DNA of 64,000 bases from contig JAUXQH010000170.1 of the NCBI GenBank assembly GCA_030685065.1, positions 109,397-173,396 on the forward strand. Reading direction: 5' to 3'. The translations under genes and the position numbers were made by a program. The DNA is from Pseudomonadota bacterium. GTDB taxonomy: Bacteria > Myxococcota_A > UBA796 > SXON01. Below are positions 9,892 to 19,100 of this stretch, piece by piece (the first letter of the stretch is position 1; each line of letters begins with the position of its first letter). The notes below the pieces were generated by a model that made no database searches, had not been told where the DNA came from, and worked only from the letters and a program-made list of their open reading frames with translations.

Positions 9892-12324
9892 ATGTACCTG
9901 CTCCCCGCCCTCCTCCTCGTCGGCTGTGTCACCGACCCGGAGAAGGACACGTTGCGGGCGCGCGACGCCGCGCTCCCCGACGAGTGCCAGGGCGTGTGGC
10001 TCCTCGCCTACGCGGACGCGGACGGAGACGGCTTCGGGGACCCCCAGCAGGGAGTCCTGGTGTGCGACGGCGCGCCGGACCACGTGCTCGACCTGACCGA
10101 CTGCGACGACGCGAGCGAAGACGTTCACCCCCGCGCGGTGGAGACCTGCGACGGGCGCGACCAGGACTGTGACGGCGAGGTGGACGAGGAGGCCGTCGAT
10201 CCGGTCACCTGGTACCGGGACGAGGACGACGACAGCTTCGGCGTGGAGGAGCAGAGCGTCCTGGCTTGCGACGCTCCCGAGGGCTACGCGGAGCGCGCGG
10301 GGGACTGCGACGACGCGGACGCCGCCATCTCCCCCGCGGCGCTCGAGCGCTGCGACGAGCCGGGAGTCGACGAGGCGGGCGCCGAACAGGACGCGGTCGA
10401 CGAAGATTGTGACGGCGCCGCGAACGACGCGGACCCGGACGACGCCCCCGACAGCGCCTGGTACCCGGACGTGGACCAGGACGGCTTCGGCGACGACGCG
10501 CGCCGCGTGTACGTCTGCGATGCGCCGGAGGCCTACGTCTCCGTGGGCGGTGACTGCGACGACACGAGCTCCGCGCGGAGCCCGAGCGCCCAGGAAGTGT
10601 GCGACGACGCCGCGCTCGACGAGGACTGCGACGGCATCGTGGAGGACGCCGATCCCTCCGTCGACGAGGCCTCGCTCGGCACGTGGTACGCGGACGCGGA
10701 CGCGGATGGCTACGGTGGGGCCGCGATCGTCGCGTGCCGGGCCCCGGCCGGCGCGGTGGCGGTGGCCGGTGACTGCGACGATCTGAACGGGTGGGTCTCC
10801 CCGGGCGCGGTCGAGCGTTGTGACTCGGCGGACGTGGACGAGGACTGCGACGGCGCCGCGGACGAGGCGGGCGCGTCGGGCGAGTCCCGGTGGTCGCTCG
10901 ACGTGGACGGCGACGGGTTCGGCACGGTGGACGAACAGGTCGATGGTTGCGACGCCCCTTCGGGGTACGTGGCCTCGGCGTACGACTGCGACGACGAGGA
11001 CGACACGATGCACCCCGGCGCCGCGGAGACGTGCGGGGACGCGCTCGACACCGACTGCGACGGGACGGGAGACGCCTGCGAGGACACCGTCGCCACCTCG
11101 TTGACCACGGCGCGGGTGCGCGTGGCGACGGAGGCGGGGCACGCCGGCGGCTTCTCGCTCGACGTGGGGGATCTGGACGGGGACGGCCGGGCCGACCTGT
11201 TCCTCTCCTCCACGTCCGAGACGAGCGGGGCGGAGCGCCGCTACGGCACGATCTACACCGTCCTCGGCGCGCCTCCGGACGGCCTGACCGTGGCCGGCAC
11301 CGACGGCGCGGCCCAGATCCGCGCCACGCCGACCGACCCGGGCCACACCGGGGGGATCGCGGGGGATCTCGACGGGGACGGATCCCTCGACCTGCTCGTG
11401 GGCGGCTACGGCGGCGTCGGCGTGCTCCACGGGCCCTTCGCGGGGGACGGGATGATGGCGAGCGTCGGGGTGACCTCGGTGCCCGGGGACTACGTTCTCG
11501 CGCGGCCCGCCGCGGGCGACGTGGACGAGGACGGGATCGACGACGCGCTCCTGCGGGTGGGGAGCGCGTCGAGCGCGGACGCGGGGCTGGTGCTGTTCGG
11601 CGACGAGGGGCGCGTCTACGCCGAGGCGCGGCTGGTCGGCGAGGCGACGGGCGACGAGGCGGGCGCGGCGCTCGCGGGTGGTGAGGATGTCGACGGAGAC
11701 GGCCTGGTGGACGTGCTCGTCGGCGCGACCGGGGCCCGCGGCGGGCTCGGCGCCGCCTACGTCGTGGCCGGGCCCATCCTCGGGGACCGCGCGCTCGCGG
11801 ACGAGGTGGCCATCGAGGGCGCGGGAGACGACTTCGGTGCCGGGCTGGAGGCGGTCGGTGACCTGGACGACGATGGCTACGGAGACATCGCGGTGCTGGC
11901 GCCGGGCGCGACCGAGGGGACCGTGTCCGTGTTCCGCGGCCCCCTCGACGCCGATCGGGTGGCGGCGGACGCCGACCGGATCATCGCGGACGTTCCCGGG
12001 GCCGGCGCGGTCCTCCTCGGGGCCGGCGATCTGGACGACGACGGGTTCGACGACTTCGTCGTCGGCGCCCCCTCCGACTCCACCACCGGCGCGGAGGACG
12101 GCGCCGCCTACGTGTTCTACGGACCGGCGGCCGGAGCCTCGACGGTGACGGACGCCCAGGTCCGCGCGTTCGGACATGCGGGTGGGCACGCGGGCGCGGC
12201 CCTCGCGGCCGGCGACAACGACGGAGACGGCGTTCCCGAGCTCTTTGTCGCGGCGGACGAGTACGCGCTGCCGATCGAGGGGCTCATGGGCGTGGTGTAC
12301 GTGGTGCCGGGGGGATCCCGCTAG
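9892..12324 (+). CDS. MopE-repeat / FG-GAP surface lipoprotein
   Basis: This encodes 810 residues with lipobox LLLVGC (Cys 12), so it is an outer-membrane lipoprotein. Residues 30-400 hold five MopE-type repeats, each running W-Y-x-D-x-D-x-D-G-F-G, C-D-x-P, D-C-D-D, then D-x-D-C-D-G. These acidic Cys-paired units probably bind Ca2+ or other metals. Residues about 405-800 contain seven FG-GAP/integrin-alpha-like repeats (GDLDGDGxxDLLVG and variants), which fold as a Ca2+-binding beta-propeller. Such proteins are abundant on myxobacterial surfaces; function is unknown but adhesion or metal binding is usual speculation. Its stop TAG sits inside a CTAG shared with the stop of the convergent trehalose gene. 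Confidence 0.85.
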   Translation: MYLLPALLLVGCVTDPEKDTLRARDAALPDECQGVWLLAYADADGDGFGDPQQGVLVCDGAPDHVLDLTDCDDASEDVHPRAVETCDGRDQDCDGEVDEEAVDPVTWYRDEDDDSFGVEEQSVLACDAPEGYAERAGDCDDADAAISPAALERCDEPGVDEAGAEQDAVDEDCDGAANDADPDDAPDSAWYPDVDQDGFGDDARRVYVCDAPEAYVSVGGDCDDTSSARSPSAQEVCDDAALDEDCDGIVEDADPSVDEASLGTWYADADADGYGGAAIVACRAPAGAVAVAGDCDDLNGWVSPGAVERCDSADVDEDCDGAADEAGASGESRWSLDVDGDGFGTVDEQVDGCDAPSGYVASAYDCDDEDDTMHPGAAETCGDALDTDCDGTGDACEDTVATSLTTARVRVATEAGHAGGFSLDVGDLDGDGRADLFLSSTSETSGAERRYGTIYTVLGAPPDGLTVAGTDGAAQIRATPTDPGHTGGIAGDLDGDGSLDLLVGGYGGVGVLHGPFAGDGMMASVGVTSVPGDYVLARPAAGDVDEDGIDDALLRVGSASSADAGLVLFGDEGRVYAEARLVGEATGDEAGAALAGGEDVDGDGLVDVLVGATGARGGLGAAYVVAGPILGDRALADEVAIEGAGDDFGAGLEAVGDLDDDGYGDIAVLAPGATEGTVSVFRGPLDADRVAADADRIIADVPGAGAVLLGAGDLDDDGFDDFVVGAPSDSTTGAEDGAAYVFYGPAAGASTVTDAQVRAFGHAGGHAGAALAAGDNDGDGVPELFVAADEYALPIEGLMGVVYVVPGGSR

Positions 12325-14516
12325 ACCTCCTCCCGCACGACCAGCCGCTCGAGCAGCGCCCGCGCGCCCTCCACGCCGTCGACGCGGTGCCGAGCCGGGA
12401 GCGGCACGTCCCCCACCTGTACCGTGTGGGCTTCGGGCGGGAGCGCGGCGAACAGGTCGGCGTCCGTGGTGTCGTCGCCGAGCGCCAGCACGACGCCCTC
12501 GAGCTCGCCGCGGTCCCGCAGCGCCGTGATGATCGCGCCCTTGTTGGTGCCGCGCGCCCGCACCTCGAGCACGCGATTTCCGGGGAGGACGTCGATGGGG
12601 AGCCAGCGTGCGTACTCCTCGGCCGCGCGCCGGAGCTCCTCGGGGGCGTCGAGCAGGCCCGTCTCCCGGTAGTGGAACGCGAGCGACGCCGTCTTCTCCT
12701 CGATGGCGCTGCCGGGGAGCCGCGTGACCCACGCCTCGAACGCGGGCCGGATCACGTTCATCCACGTGTCGGGCGGCAACGGGCGCATCTCCCACGAGGT
12801 CTTTCCCGGCCAGCGCGTCCACAGCCCGTGCTCGGCGTGCAGGCCGATGGGAAGCTGGCCGAACCACCGCTCGAGATCCGCGCGTCGGCGCCCGCTCACG
12901 AGGTGCAGGGCGGTTCCGGGCGTCTCTGCTACACGACGGATCAGGGTCAGGAGCGGCGCGTCGGGGGCCGCCAGCTCGGGGCGGGCGGCAAAGGGCACGA
13001 GGGTGCCGTCATAGTCGAGGAGCAGGAGGCGGCGGGGAGCGGAGCGGAGGGCGGCGAGCACGTCGTCCAGCCGACGCGCGGGCGTGGCGGCCGAGGGCCC
13101 GACCCGCGCGGGCGCCTCGTCGAGGTGCCGGAGGAAGCGCTGTGCCCACGCGTGCACGTCGGCGGCCTCCACCCGGGCGCGGAGCGAGGACATGCGGGCC
13201 CGGCGCTCGCCCACCGGCATCGTGAGCGCGCGCGCCATCGCGCTCGCCACGCCGTTGATGTCGTAGGGGTTCACCAGCAGGGCGGCATCGAGCTCGTCGG
13301 CGGCGCCGGCCAGCTCGGAGAGGAGCAGCACGCCGTCCAGATCGCTGCGCGCGGCCACGAACTCCTTCGCGACGAGGTTCATGCCGTCGCGCAGCGGCGT
13401 GACGAGCATCACGTCGGCGGCGCGGTAGTGCGCGATGACCTCCGCCTCGGAGAGCGAGCGGTACACGTAGTGGATCGGCACGGCGGCGCCTTGCGTGTAG
13501 AGCCCGTTGATGCGGCCGACGTGCTCCTCTACCTGGCGACGGATCTGCCGGTAGGCGTCGACCCGCTCGCGGCTGGGGACGGCCACCTGGAGCAGCCGCA
13601 CGCGGCCCCGCAGCGCCGGCTCGCGCTCGAGCAGCCGTTCGAAGGCGAGCATTCGCCGGGGGATCCCCTTGGTGTAGTCGAGGCGATCCACGCCGAGGAG
13701 GAGGCGCGTGCCGGGCTGGCGGAGCGACGCGGCCTGGGCATCGACCGCGCGGGAGCGCGCGGTGTCTCCGATCCCGACGGCGTCCACCCCCATCGGGGCC
13801 ACGACGAGCGCCACGCCGCGCCCGTTCACGAAGATCTGGTGCACGTCGTCCCCGCGTGCCGCCCGCGCCACCCGATGCCCGAGGAGGAGCCCCACCGAGT
13901 TGGCGAAGTGGCGGCGATAGGACGCGGTGTGAAACCCGATGACGTCGGCGCCGAGCAGGCCCTCGAGGAGGGGCGTCCGCCACGCGAGCGTGCGGAAGAC
14001 CTCGCCCGAGGGGAAGGGGATGTGCAGGAAAAAGCCGATGCGCAGGCGCGGGAGGCGCTGGCGCAACATCCCGGGCACCAGGCACAGGTGGTAGTCGTGC
14101 ACCCACACGTGGTCACCGGGGTGGGCCTGCTCGGCCACGATGTCCGCGAAGCGCTGGTTGACGCGTACGTAGGTCTCCCAGCTCGCGGCCTCGAGGGGCA
14201 CCCGATCGATGAGGTAGTGGAACAGGGGCCACAACACCCCGTTGGCGAACCCATCGTAGTAGCGAGCCACCTCCGCCGGGGAGAGGGGAACCGTACGCAC
14301 GCGCATGGTGTCGAGGCCGCGGGTGAGCTCGGCCCGCTGCTCGTCCGTGAGGCGCGACGTGTCCCCGGGCCAGCCCACCCAGACCGTCTCCGCCTGCGCG
14401 TGGATGCCTTGCAGCCCCGTCGCGAGCCCGCCGGCGCTCCTCTCCACGAACACCTGCCCGCCCTCCAGCCGTACGGTGACGGGCAGGCGATTGGAGACCA
14501 GGATCAGACGTGGGAT
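12321..14516 (-). CDS. Bifunctional trehalose-6-phosphate synthase/phosphatase
   Basis: The N-terminal GT20 domain makes trehalose-6-phosphate from UDP-glucose and glucose-6-phosphate. Motifs are LILVSNRLPV (residues 4-13), VHDYHLCLVPGMLR, GVDRLDYTKGIPRR and NPYDINGVASAM. The C-terminal HAD phosphatase has LLLLDYDGTLVP, VSGRRR and GDDTTDADLF and releases trehalose. No ATG, GTG or TTG exists between an in-frame TAA (14517-14519) and the conserved LILVSNRLPV motif. The codon where Met is expected (…PRLILVSNR) is ATC at 14514-14516. The first regular start, GTG 14453, would delete this substrate-binding strand. I therefore give the longer frame (731 residues). Downstream of the VIT1-type gene on the same strand; likely stress protection. 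Confidence 0.9.
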   Translation of the reverse strand: MPRLILVSNRLPVTVRLEGGQVFVERSAGGLATGLQGIHAQAETVWVGWPGDTSRLTDEQRAELTRGLDTMRVRTVPLSPAEVARYYDGFANGVLWPLFHYLIDRVPLEAASWETYVRVNQRFADIVAEQAHPGDHVWVHDYHLCLVPGMLRQRLPRLRIGFFLHIPFPSGEVFRTLAWRTPLLEGLLGADVIGFHTASYRRHFANSVGLLLGHRVARAARGDDVHQIFVNGRGVALVVAPMGVDAVGIGDTARSRAVDAQAASLRQPGTRLLLGVDRLDYTKGIPRRMLAFERLLEREPALRGRVRLLQVAVPSRERVDAYRQIRRQVEEHVGRINGLYTQGAAVPIHYVYRSLSEAEVIAHYRAADVMLVTPLRDGMNLVAKEFVAARSDLDGVLLLSELAGAADELDAALLVNPYDINGVASAMARALTMPVGERRARMSSLRARVEAADVHAWAQRFLRHLDEAPARVGPSAATPARRLDDVLAALRSAPRRLLLLDYDGTLVPFAARPELAAPDAPLLTLIRRVAETPGTALHLVSGRRRADLERWFGQLPIGLHAEHGLWTRWPGKTSWEMRPLPPDTWMNVIRPAFEAWVTRLPGSAIEEKTASLAFHYRETGLLDAPEELRRAAEEYARWLPIDVLPGNRVLEVRARGTNKGAIITALRDRGELEGVVLALGDDTTDADLFAALPPEAHTVQVGDVPLPARHRVDGVEGARALLERLVVREEV

Positions 14517-14598
14517 TTATTCGCTCGTGGATCCTGTCTGATCTAGCGTGGAAGGGAGGGGGGTACGGCTATTGTTGGTCACGGGAGGGGCCCCACCC

Positions 14599-15636
14599 TC
14601 ACCCCGTCACCACTCCGAACACCTTCCCCGCGCCCCACGTGGCCGCGCCCGCGGCGGCGCCGATGCCCAGCATGCGGAGCCCGCCCGACCACGCGCTCCG
14701 CCCCGAGAACAACGACAACACCGCGCCGACCGTGAAGAGCGCCACCGCGGCGAGCCCCGCGGCCAGCGGGACGGCGGCGTCCCCCGCGCCGAGGACCAGC
14801 GGGATCAAGGGGAGCGTGGCCCCCAGGGCGAACGCGACGAAGGAGGAGATGGCGGCCCGCCACGGGGAGCCGAGCTCGTCGGGATCGAGGCCGAGCTCCT
14901 CCCGCGCGAGGGTGTCCAGGGCGCGCTCCGGGTCCCGGACGAGCATGGATGCGACGCGATGGGCTTCTTCGGGCGGTAGGCCGCGCGCGATGTAGATGAG
15001 CGCGAGCTCCTCGGCCTCGGCGGCGGGGTAGCGCTCGAGCTCGTCGCGCTCCTCGGCGATCTGGCGCTCGAACAGCTCCCGTTGACTCGCCACCGACACC
15101 CACTCGCCCGCCGCCATGGAGAAGGCACCCGCGAGCAGCCCCGCGAGGCCCGAGAGGAGGACGGTGTCCGGGCTGGCCGACGCGCCGGCCACGCCGAGGA
15201 GCAGGCTCGTGTTGGACACGAGGCCGTCGTTGACCCCGAACACCGCGGCCCGGAGCGCGCCGCCCTTGCCGCCGCCGCCATGCCGCCGGCCGACGTCCTC
15301 GACGCGTGTCGGGAGGGTGTGGCCGGTCGGGGGTGGGAGCGGGGACCACGCGGAGAGGCCGCGGATCTTGAGGGCGGGGAGCACGGCGCGGAGGCGACGC
15401 GGGCCGAAGGTGCGGGCGAGGGACGCCACGAGCCGGACGCGGAGCGACGGGGCGAAGGCGGGGACGTCGCCGCCCGCCGCGCGGACGTCGGCGGCGATCA
15501 GGGCGGATTGGGCCTCGGAGGCCCCTTGGAGCGCGACGAACAGCGCGCGCAGGCGCGGATCCGGCTCCGCGCGCGCGAGGGCCCCGTAGAGCCACGCGGA
15601 TTGGGCCTCGTCCTGCCAGCGCTCCCGGTCGTCCAT
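14599..15636 (-). CDS. VIT1/CCC1-family metal transporter with N-terminal ferritin-like domain
   Basis: This encodes 345 residues from ATG 15636. Residues 1-100 are a helical segment like the rubrerythrin/ferritin-like domain of MbfA-type proteins, but most iron-ligand Glu/His positions are not evident. The membrane part (about 130-345) begins AVFGVNDGLVSNTSLLLGVA, the hallmark of VIT/CCC1 proteins. It continues with AGAFSMAAGEWVSVASQRELFE and an acidic cytosolic helical loop (EERDELERYPAAEAEEL) that binds metal in plant VIT1. Three more hydrophobic segments follow. The family exports Fe2+ or Mn2+ from the cytoplasm. An 82-bp gap separates it from the trehalose gene downstream. Confidence 0.85.
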   Translation of the reverse strand: MDDRERWQDEAQSAWLYGALARAEPDPRLRALFVALQGASEAQSALIAADVRAAGGDVPAFAPSLRVRLVASLARTFGPRRLRAVLPALKIRGLSAWSPLPPPTGHTLPTRVEDVGRRHGGGGKGGALRAAVFGVNDGLVSNTSLLLGVAGASASPDTVLLSGLAGLLAGAFSMAAGEWVSVASQRELFERQIAEERDELERYPAAEAEELALIYIARGLPPEEAHRVASMLVRDPERALDTLAREELGLDPDELGSPWRAAISSFVAFALGATLPLIPLVLGAGDAAVPLAAGLAAVALFTVGAVLSLFSGRSAWSGGLRMLGIGAAAGAATWGAGKVFGVVTG

Positions 15637-15878
15637 GGGCCTCTTGTCGGTGGTGGTCAACGTGCCTCCGCCTCCGCGGCGATGTGGCTCAGCACGCGTA
15701 ATTGGTTGTCGTGGAGGAGCGTGTCGCCGCAGCGGTCCAATCGGCCGGCGGCGGCGGGGCGCGGCGCGTTCGGAAAGATTGTGGAAAGTGCTGGTTGAAA
15801 GCGGCATGAAGGCGCATAGATGCTTCCACCGGCCTCGACCCCCCGAGCGCCGTCCCGCCGCCCCCCCGGAGGTGCCTT

Positions 15879-16532
15879 GTGACCGTCCTCGACGCGCTCG
15901 TCTCCCTGCTTCGTCCCCGTCTCGACCCCGCCACGCACGATTGGCTCCTCGACACCCTCGACCAGACGACCGCCCCCCTGGACGCGCGGGTGTTCCGGAG
16001 CGCGTGGTCCCGGGTGGGGCGCCGCCTCGGCTCCCAGCCGATCACGCCCAATCCCGAGGAGACCGCCCTGCTCCAGCTCGTGGGCCTCTGGCCCTTCGCG
16101 GGGTGGGGTGCCGACGAGTGCGGGCGGGCGGCCCTCCTCATCCAGGCGATGAACGTCGCGGCGCCCGAGGCCCAGGGCCCCTTGCTCGACTCGCTCTACC
16201 TCCGCGGGACCATCCGAGAACGCCAGGCGCTGCTCCGGGCGCTCGCGTACCTCCCCGACCCCGACCAGCACGCCGAGGTCGCCGCGCAGGCGTGCCGCAC
16301 CCACGTGGTCTCGGTCTTCGAGGCGATCGCCCTCGGAAATCCGTTTCCGGCCCGCCACCTGGCCCGGCCCCACTTCGACCAGATGGTGCAAAAAGCGATC
16401 ACCCTTCACCTGGTCCCCGCGCAGATCATCGGGTTGCCCGAGCGGCTCTCCTCCGAGCTGACGCGCCGGCGGAGCGCGTCGGGGGCGCGGTGGGGGCTCG
16501 GCGCGCCACGAACCGGGCTCGAGGCGCCGTAG
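15879..16532 (+). CDS. EboA-family protein
   Basis: This encodes 217 residues from GTG 15879, with GGAGGTG at 15869-15875 as ribosome binding site. It is all-helical. The C-terminal block FEAIALGNPFPARHLARPHF, then DQMVQKAITLHLV and LPERLSSELTR, matches the signature of EboA proteins (NPxPA and FNQMVLK in the usual family). EboA belongs to the eboABCDEF cluster of cyanobacteria and other bacteria, linked to transport of prenylated or aromatic secondary metabolites such as scytonemin precursors. The other ebo genes are not in this window. The gene is 10 bp upstream of a sensor kinase gene and is probably co-transcribed with it. Confidence 0.75.
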   Translation: MTVLDALVSLLRPRLDPATHDWLLDTLDQTTAPLDARVFRSAWSRVGRRLGSQPITPNPEETALLQLVGLWPFAGWGADECGRAALLIQAMNVAAPEAQGPLLDSLYLRGTIRERQALLRALAYLPDPDQHAEVAAQACRTHVVSVFEAIALGNPFPARHLARPHFDQMVQKAITLHLVPAQIIGLPERLSSELTRRRSASGARWGLGAPRTGLEAP

Positions 16533-16542
16533 GAGCGGCGGC

Positions 16543-18312
16543 ATGCCCCAACCCGCGCGCGGGCCAAAGGAGCGGGGTCCGCCGCTTTCGCACCCCGGCT
16601 CCCGATACGGACCCCTCGCGATCTGCGCGATCTACGTGGTGCTGGGCGCCCTCTGGATCCTCCTCTCGGACCAGCTCGTGCTGGCGCTCTCCGGCGGTGA
16701 CGCGGACATCCTCACGACGCTGAGCACGGGAAAGGGATGGGCCTACGTCTTCGGGAGCGGGGCGCTGCTCTACGGGCTGGTGCTGCGCCGCGAGCGCGCG
16801 ATCTCCGGGCAGGTCCAGCTGCTCTCCTCGATCCTCCACAACATCGGCGATTGCGTGATCGTGGCCGACTCGGGCGGCCACGTGACCGCGAGAAATCCGG
16901 CGGCTGAAATGCTCTTTGGGGCCGCCGGCACCGTCGACCAGCTCGTGGGCTGGTACGACCGCGACGGCACCTCGCCGCTGGCCCCGGAGGCGATGCCGAT
17001 GAACATCGGGATGCGCGGCCAGTCGGTAAGCCAGGTCCTGGTCTACATCCGCAACCAGCACCTTCCGTCCGGGGGCTGCTTCAGCGTCACCGGGCGCCCC
17101 ATGGTGGGGCGGCACGGCGAGACCGTGGGCGTCGTGGTGGTGCTCCACGACTTGACGGACATCCGGCGGGCAGAGGAGCGCGTCCGCTCGAGCGAGAGCC
17201 TGTTCCACTCCCTCGCCCGGCTCGCGCCCGTGGGCATCTTCCGTTGCGACGCCGCCGGGCTCTGCATCTACGTGAACGAGCGGTGGTGCGAATTCGCGGG
17301 CACCACGGCGGAGGCCGCCCACGGACGGCGTTGGCTGGACATCGTGCATCCCGACGACCGCGATCGCGTGGCGGACGAGTGGGGGCGGTGCACGAAGGAG
17401 CGTGCGCCGTGCAGATCGGAGTTCAGTTGTTCGAGCCCCGACGGGCGGGTGCGTTGGCTCCTCGCGCAGACGACGGAGGAGGTGAGCCGGGCGGACGAGG
17501 TGCTGGGCCACGTCGGCACCCTCACGGACATCACCGAGAAAAAAACGGCGGATGACCAGGCCCGTCGCTTGGCGGGCGAGCTCGAGCGGCGCATCGATGA
17601 GAGCGCTGCCCAGCTGCAGGTCAGCAGCCGGGAGCTCGACGCGTTCAGCTACTCGGTCTCCCACGACCTGCGGGCGCCCCTGCGCACGGTCTCCGGGTTC
17701 AGCCAGCTCGTACTCGAGGAGAGCGGGCCGGGGCTGTCGGGGGCGGCGCGGAGCCACCTCGCGCGGGTGATCGCCGCGTCCGGGAGGATGGGCGAGATCA
17801 TCGACGGCCTGCTCAACCTCGCGCGGGTGACACGCAGCCGGCTGCACGGCGAGTGGGTGGACGTGAGCGCCGTGGTGGACGCGATCTTCGAGGAGCTCCG
17901 CAACGAAGACCCCGAGCGGATCATCGAGACCCGAGTGGCCCCGGGGCTGCGCCTGTGGGGCGATCCGATCCTGCTCCGAATCGCGATCGAGAACCTGCTG
18001 CGAAATGCGTGGAAGTTCACCCGCCACACCCCCGGCGCGCGGGTGTGGGTCCATGCGACGGCCGAGGGGGCGCCGGGCGTGGTCGTGTGTGACAACGGCG
18101 CGGGCTTCGACATGGCGTGGGTCAACCGATTGTTCCGTGCGTTCGAGAGGCTTCACACGGCGGACGAGTTTCCCGGGAGCGGGATCGGGCTCGCGACCGT
18201 GCACCGGATTGTGACGCGGCACGGGGGGCGGATCTGGGCGAACGGAGCCGTGGGGCAGGGCGCGTGCTTCTCCTTCACCGTCCTCCCCGGGCCGACGGAG
18301 GCGCTCACCTGA
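16543..18312 (+). CDS. Membrane-anchored PAS-domain sensor histidine kinase
   Basis: This encodes 589 residues. Two hydrophobic helices lie at about 20-45 (LAICAIYVVLGALWILLSD) and 68-84. A PAS domain follows (about 95-205, starting SSILHNIGDCVIVADSGG), then a second PAS-PAC (about 218-335, including HPDDRDRVADEW). Next come a HisKA domain with SVSHDLRAPLRTV (His near residue 372) and HATPase_c with IENLLRNAWKFT, CDNGAGFDM and GSGIGLATVHRIV. No receiver is attached and no response regulator lies next to it, so its target is elsewhere. It follows the EboA gene by 10 bp. Confidence 0.9.
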   Translation: MPQPARGPKERGPPLSHPGSRYGPLAICAIYVVLGALWILLSDQLVLALSGGDADILTTLSTGKGWAYVFGSGALLYGLVLRRERAISGQVQLLSSILHNIGDCVIVADSGGHVTARNPAAEMLFGAAGTVDQLVGWYDRDGTSPLAPEAMPMNIGMRGQSVSQVLVYIRNQHLPSGGCFSVTGRPMVGRHGETVGVVVVLHDLTDIRRAEERVRSSESLFHSLARLAPVGIFRCDAAGLCIYVNERWCEFAGTTAEAAHGRRWLDIVHPDDRDRVADEWGRCTKERAPCRSEFSCSSPDGRVRWLLAQTTEEVSRADEVLGHVGTLTDITEKKTADDQARRLAGELERRIDESAAQLQVSSRELDAFSYSVSHDLRAPLRTVSGFSQLVLEESGPGLSGAARSHLARVIAASGRMGEIIDGLLNLARVTRSRLHGEWVDVSAVVDAIFEELRNEDPERIIETRVAPGLRLWGDPILLRIAIENLLRNAWKFTRHTPGARVWVHATAEGAPGVVVCDNGAGFDMAWVNRLFRAFERLHTADEFPGSGIGLATVHRIVTRHGGRIWANGAVGQGACFSFTVLPGPTEALT

Positions 18313-18318
18313 CGCCGA

Positions 18319-19044
18319 TCACGCGGGCCGCGCCGCGCTCTGCATCACCGCGAACACCGCGCCGGTCGGATCCTGGAGCACGGCGAAGCGCCCGACGCCC
18401 TCCATCTCCGCGGGCCCGTGCAGGACGCGGCCGCCGAGCTCCGTGACCTTGGCGGCGGTCGCGTCGGCGTTGACGACGTTGGTGTAGAGCAGCCAGAACG
18501 GCGGCACCCCCGGCTGTCCGTCCGCCATGCCGGCGTTGTGCTCGTCCCCGAGGACGGTGTAACCACCGTGGTTCTCGTGCTTCCACCCGAACAGGTCGAC
18601 GTAGAAGGCGAGCGCGTCGGCCGGGTCGGAGGTGCCGAGCTCGGACCAGCAGATGTAGTTGCGGGTCTTCTCGGTGGGCAGCCGCGGGCTCTCGTGCTCG
18701 AGCTGGATCGGCGAGAGGATGGCGCCCTGGCGGTCCGCGACCACCGCGAACTCCCCCACGCCGGGGGCGCGGTGTTGCATCAGCACCTTCCCGCCGATCG
18801 CGCGCGCCTTGTCCAACGTGGCGGCGAGGTCGTCGACGCTCACGTACGGGATCCAATGGCTCGGCGAGGGATGGCCCGCCGGCATCGCCGCCATGCCGCC
18901 GCACGCGCCGCCGCCCACGCTGATCATCACGTACTCCGCGCCGTGCGCCTGGAGATCCCAGTCGAACAGGCCGCCGTAGAACGCGCGCGCCGCCGCGAGG
19001 TCGGTGGTCTTCAGATCGAACCAAACGAATCGGCCGGTGCTCAT
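18319..19044 (-). CDS. Two-domain VOC (glyoxalase-like) protein
   Basis: This encodes 241 residues from ATG 19044, with CTGGAG upstream. It is two tandem vicinal-oxygen-chelate modules: residues 1-120 (RFVWFDLKTTDLAAARAFY) and 125-241 (NYICWSELGTSDPADALAFY). Each ends with a GRFAVLQDPTGAVF-type strand. This layout is common in uncharacterised VOC proteins such as those related to hydroxylase CFP-30/32 of actinobacteria. The metal-binding His/Glu set of true glyoxalases is not obvious. It converges tail to tail with the sensor kinase gene (6 bp gap). The substrate is unknown. Confidence 0.8.
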   Translation of the reverse strand: MSTGRFVWFDLKTTDLAAARAFYGGLFDWDLQAHGAEYVMISVGGGACGGMAAMPAGHPSPSHWIPYVSVDDLAATLDKARAIGGKVLMQHRAPGVGEFAVVADRQGAILSPIQLEHESPRLPTEKTRNYICWSELGTSDPADALAFYVDLFGWKHENHGGYTVLGDEHNAGMADGQPGVPPFWLLYTNVVNADATAAKVTELGGRVLHGPAEMEGVGRFAVLQDPTGAVFAVMQSAARPA

Positions 19045-19100
19045 CGCGATCTCCAGGGGTGGGTGGCCTATCATGGGGGCCGCGCCGCGGGGGCAGGAGA

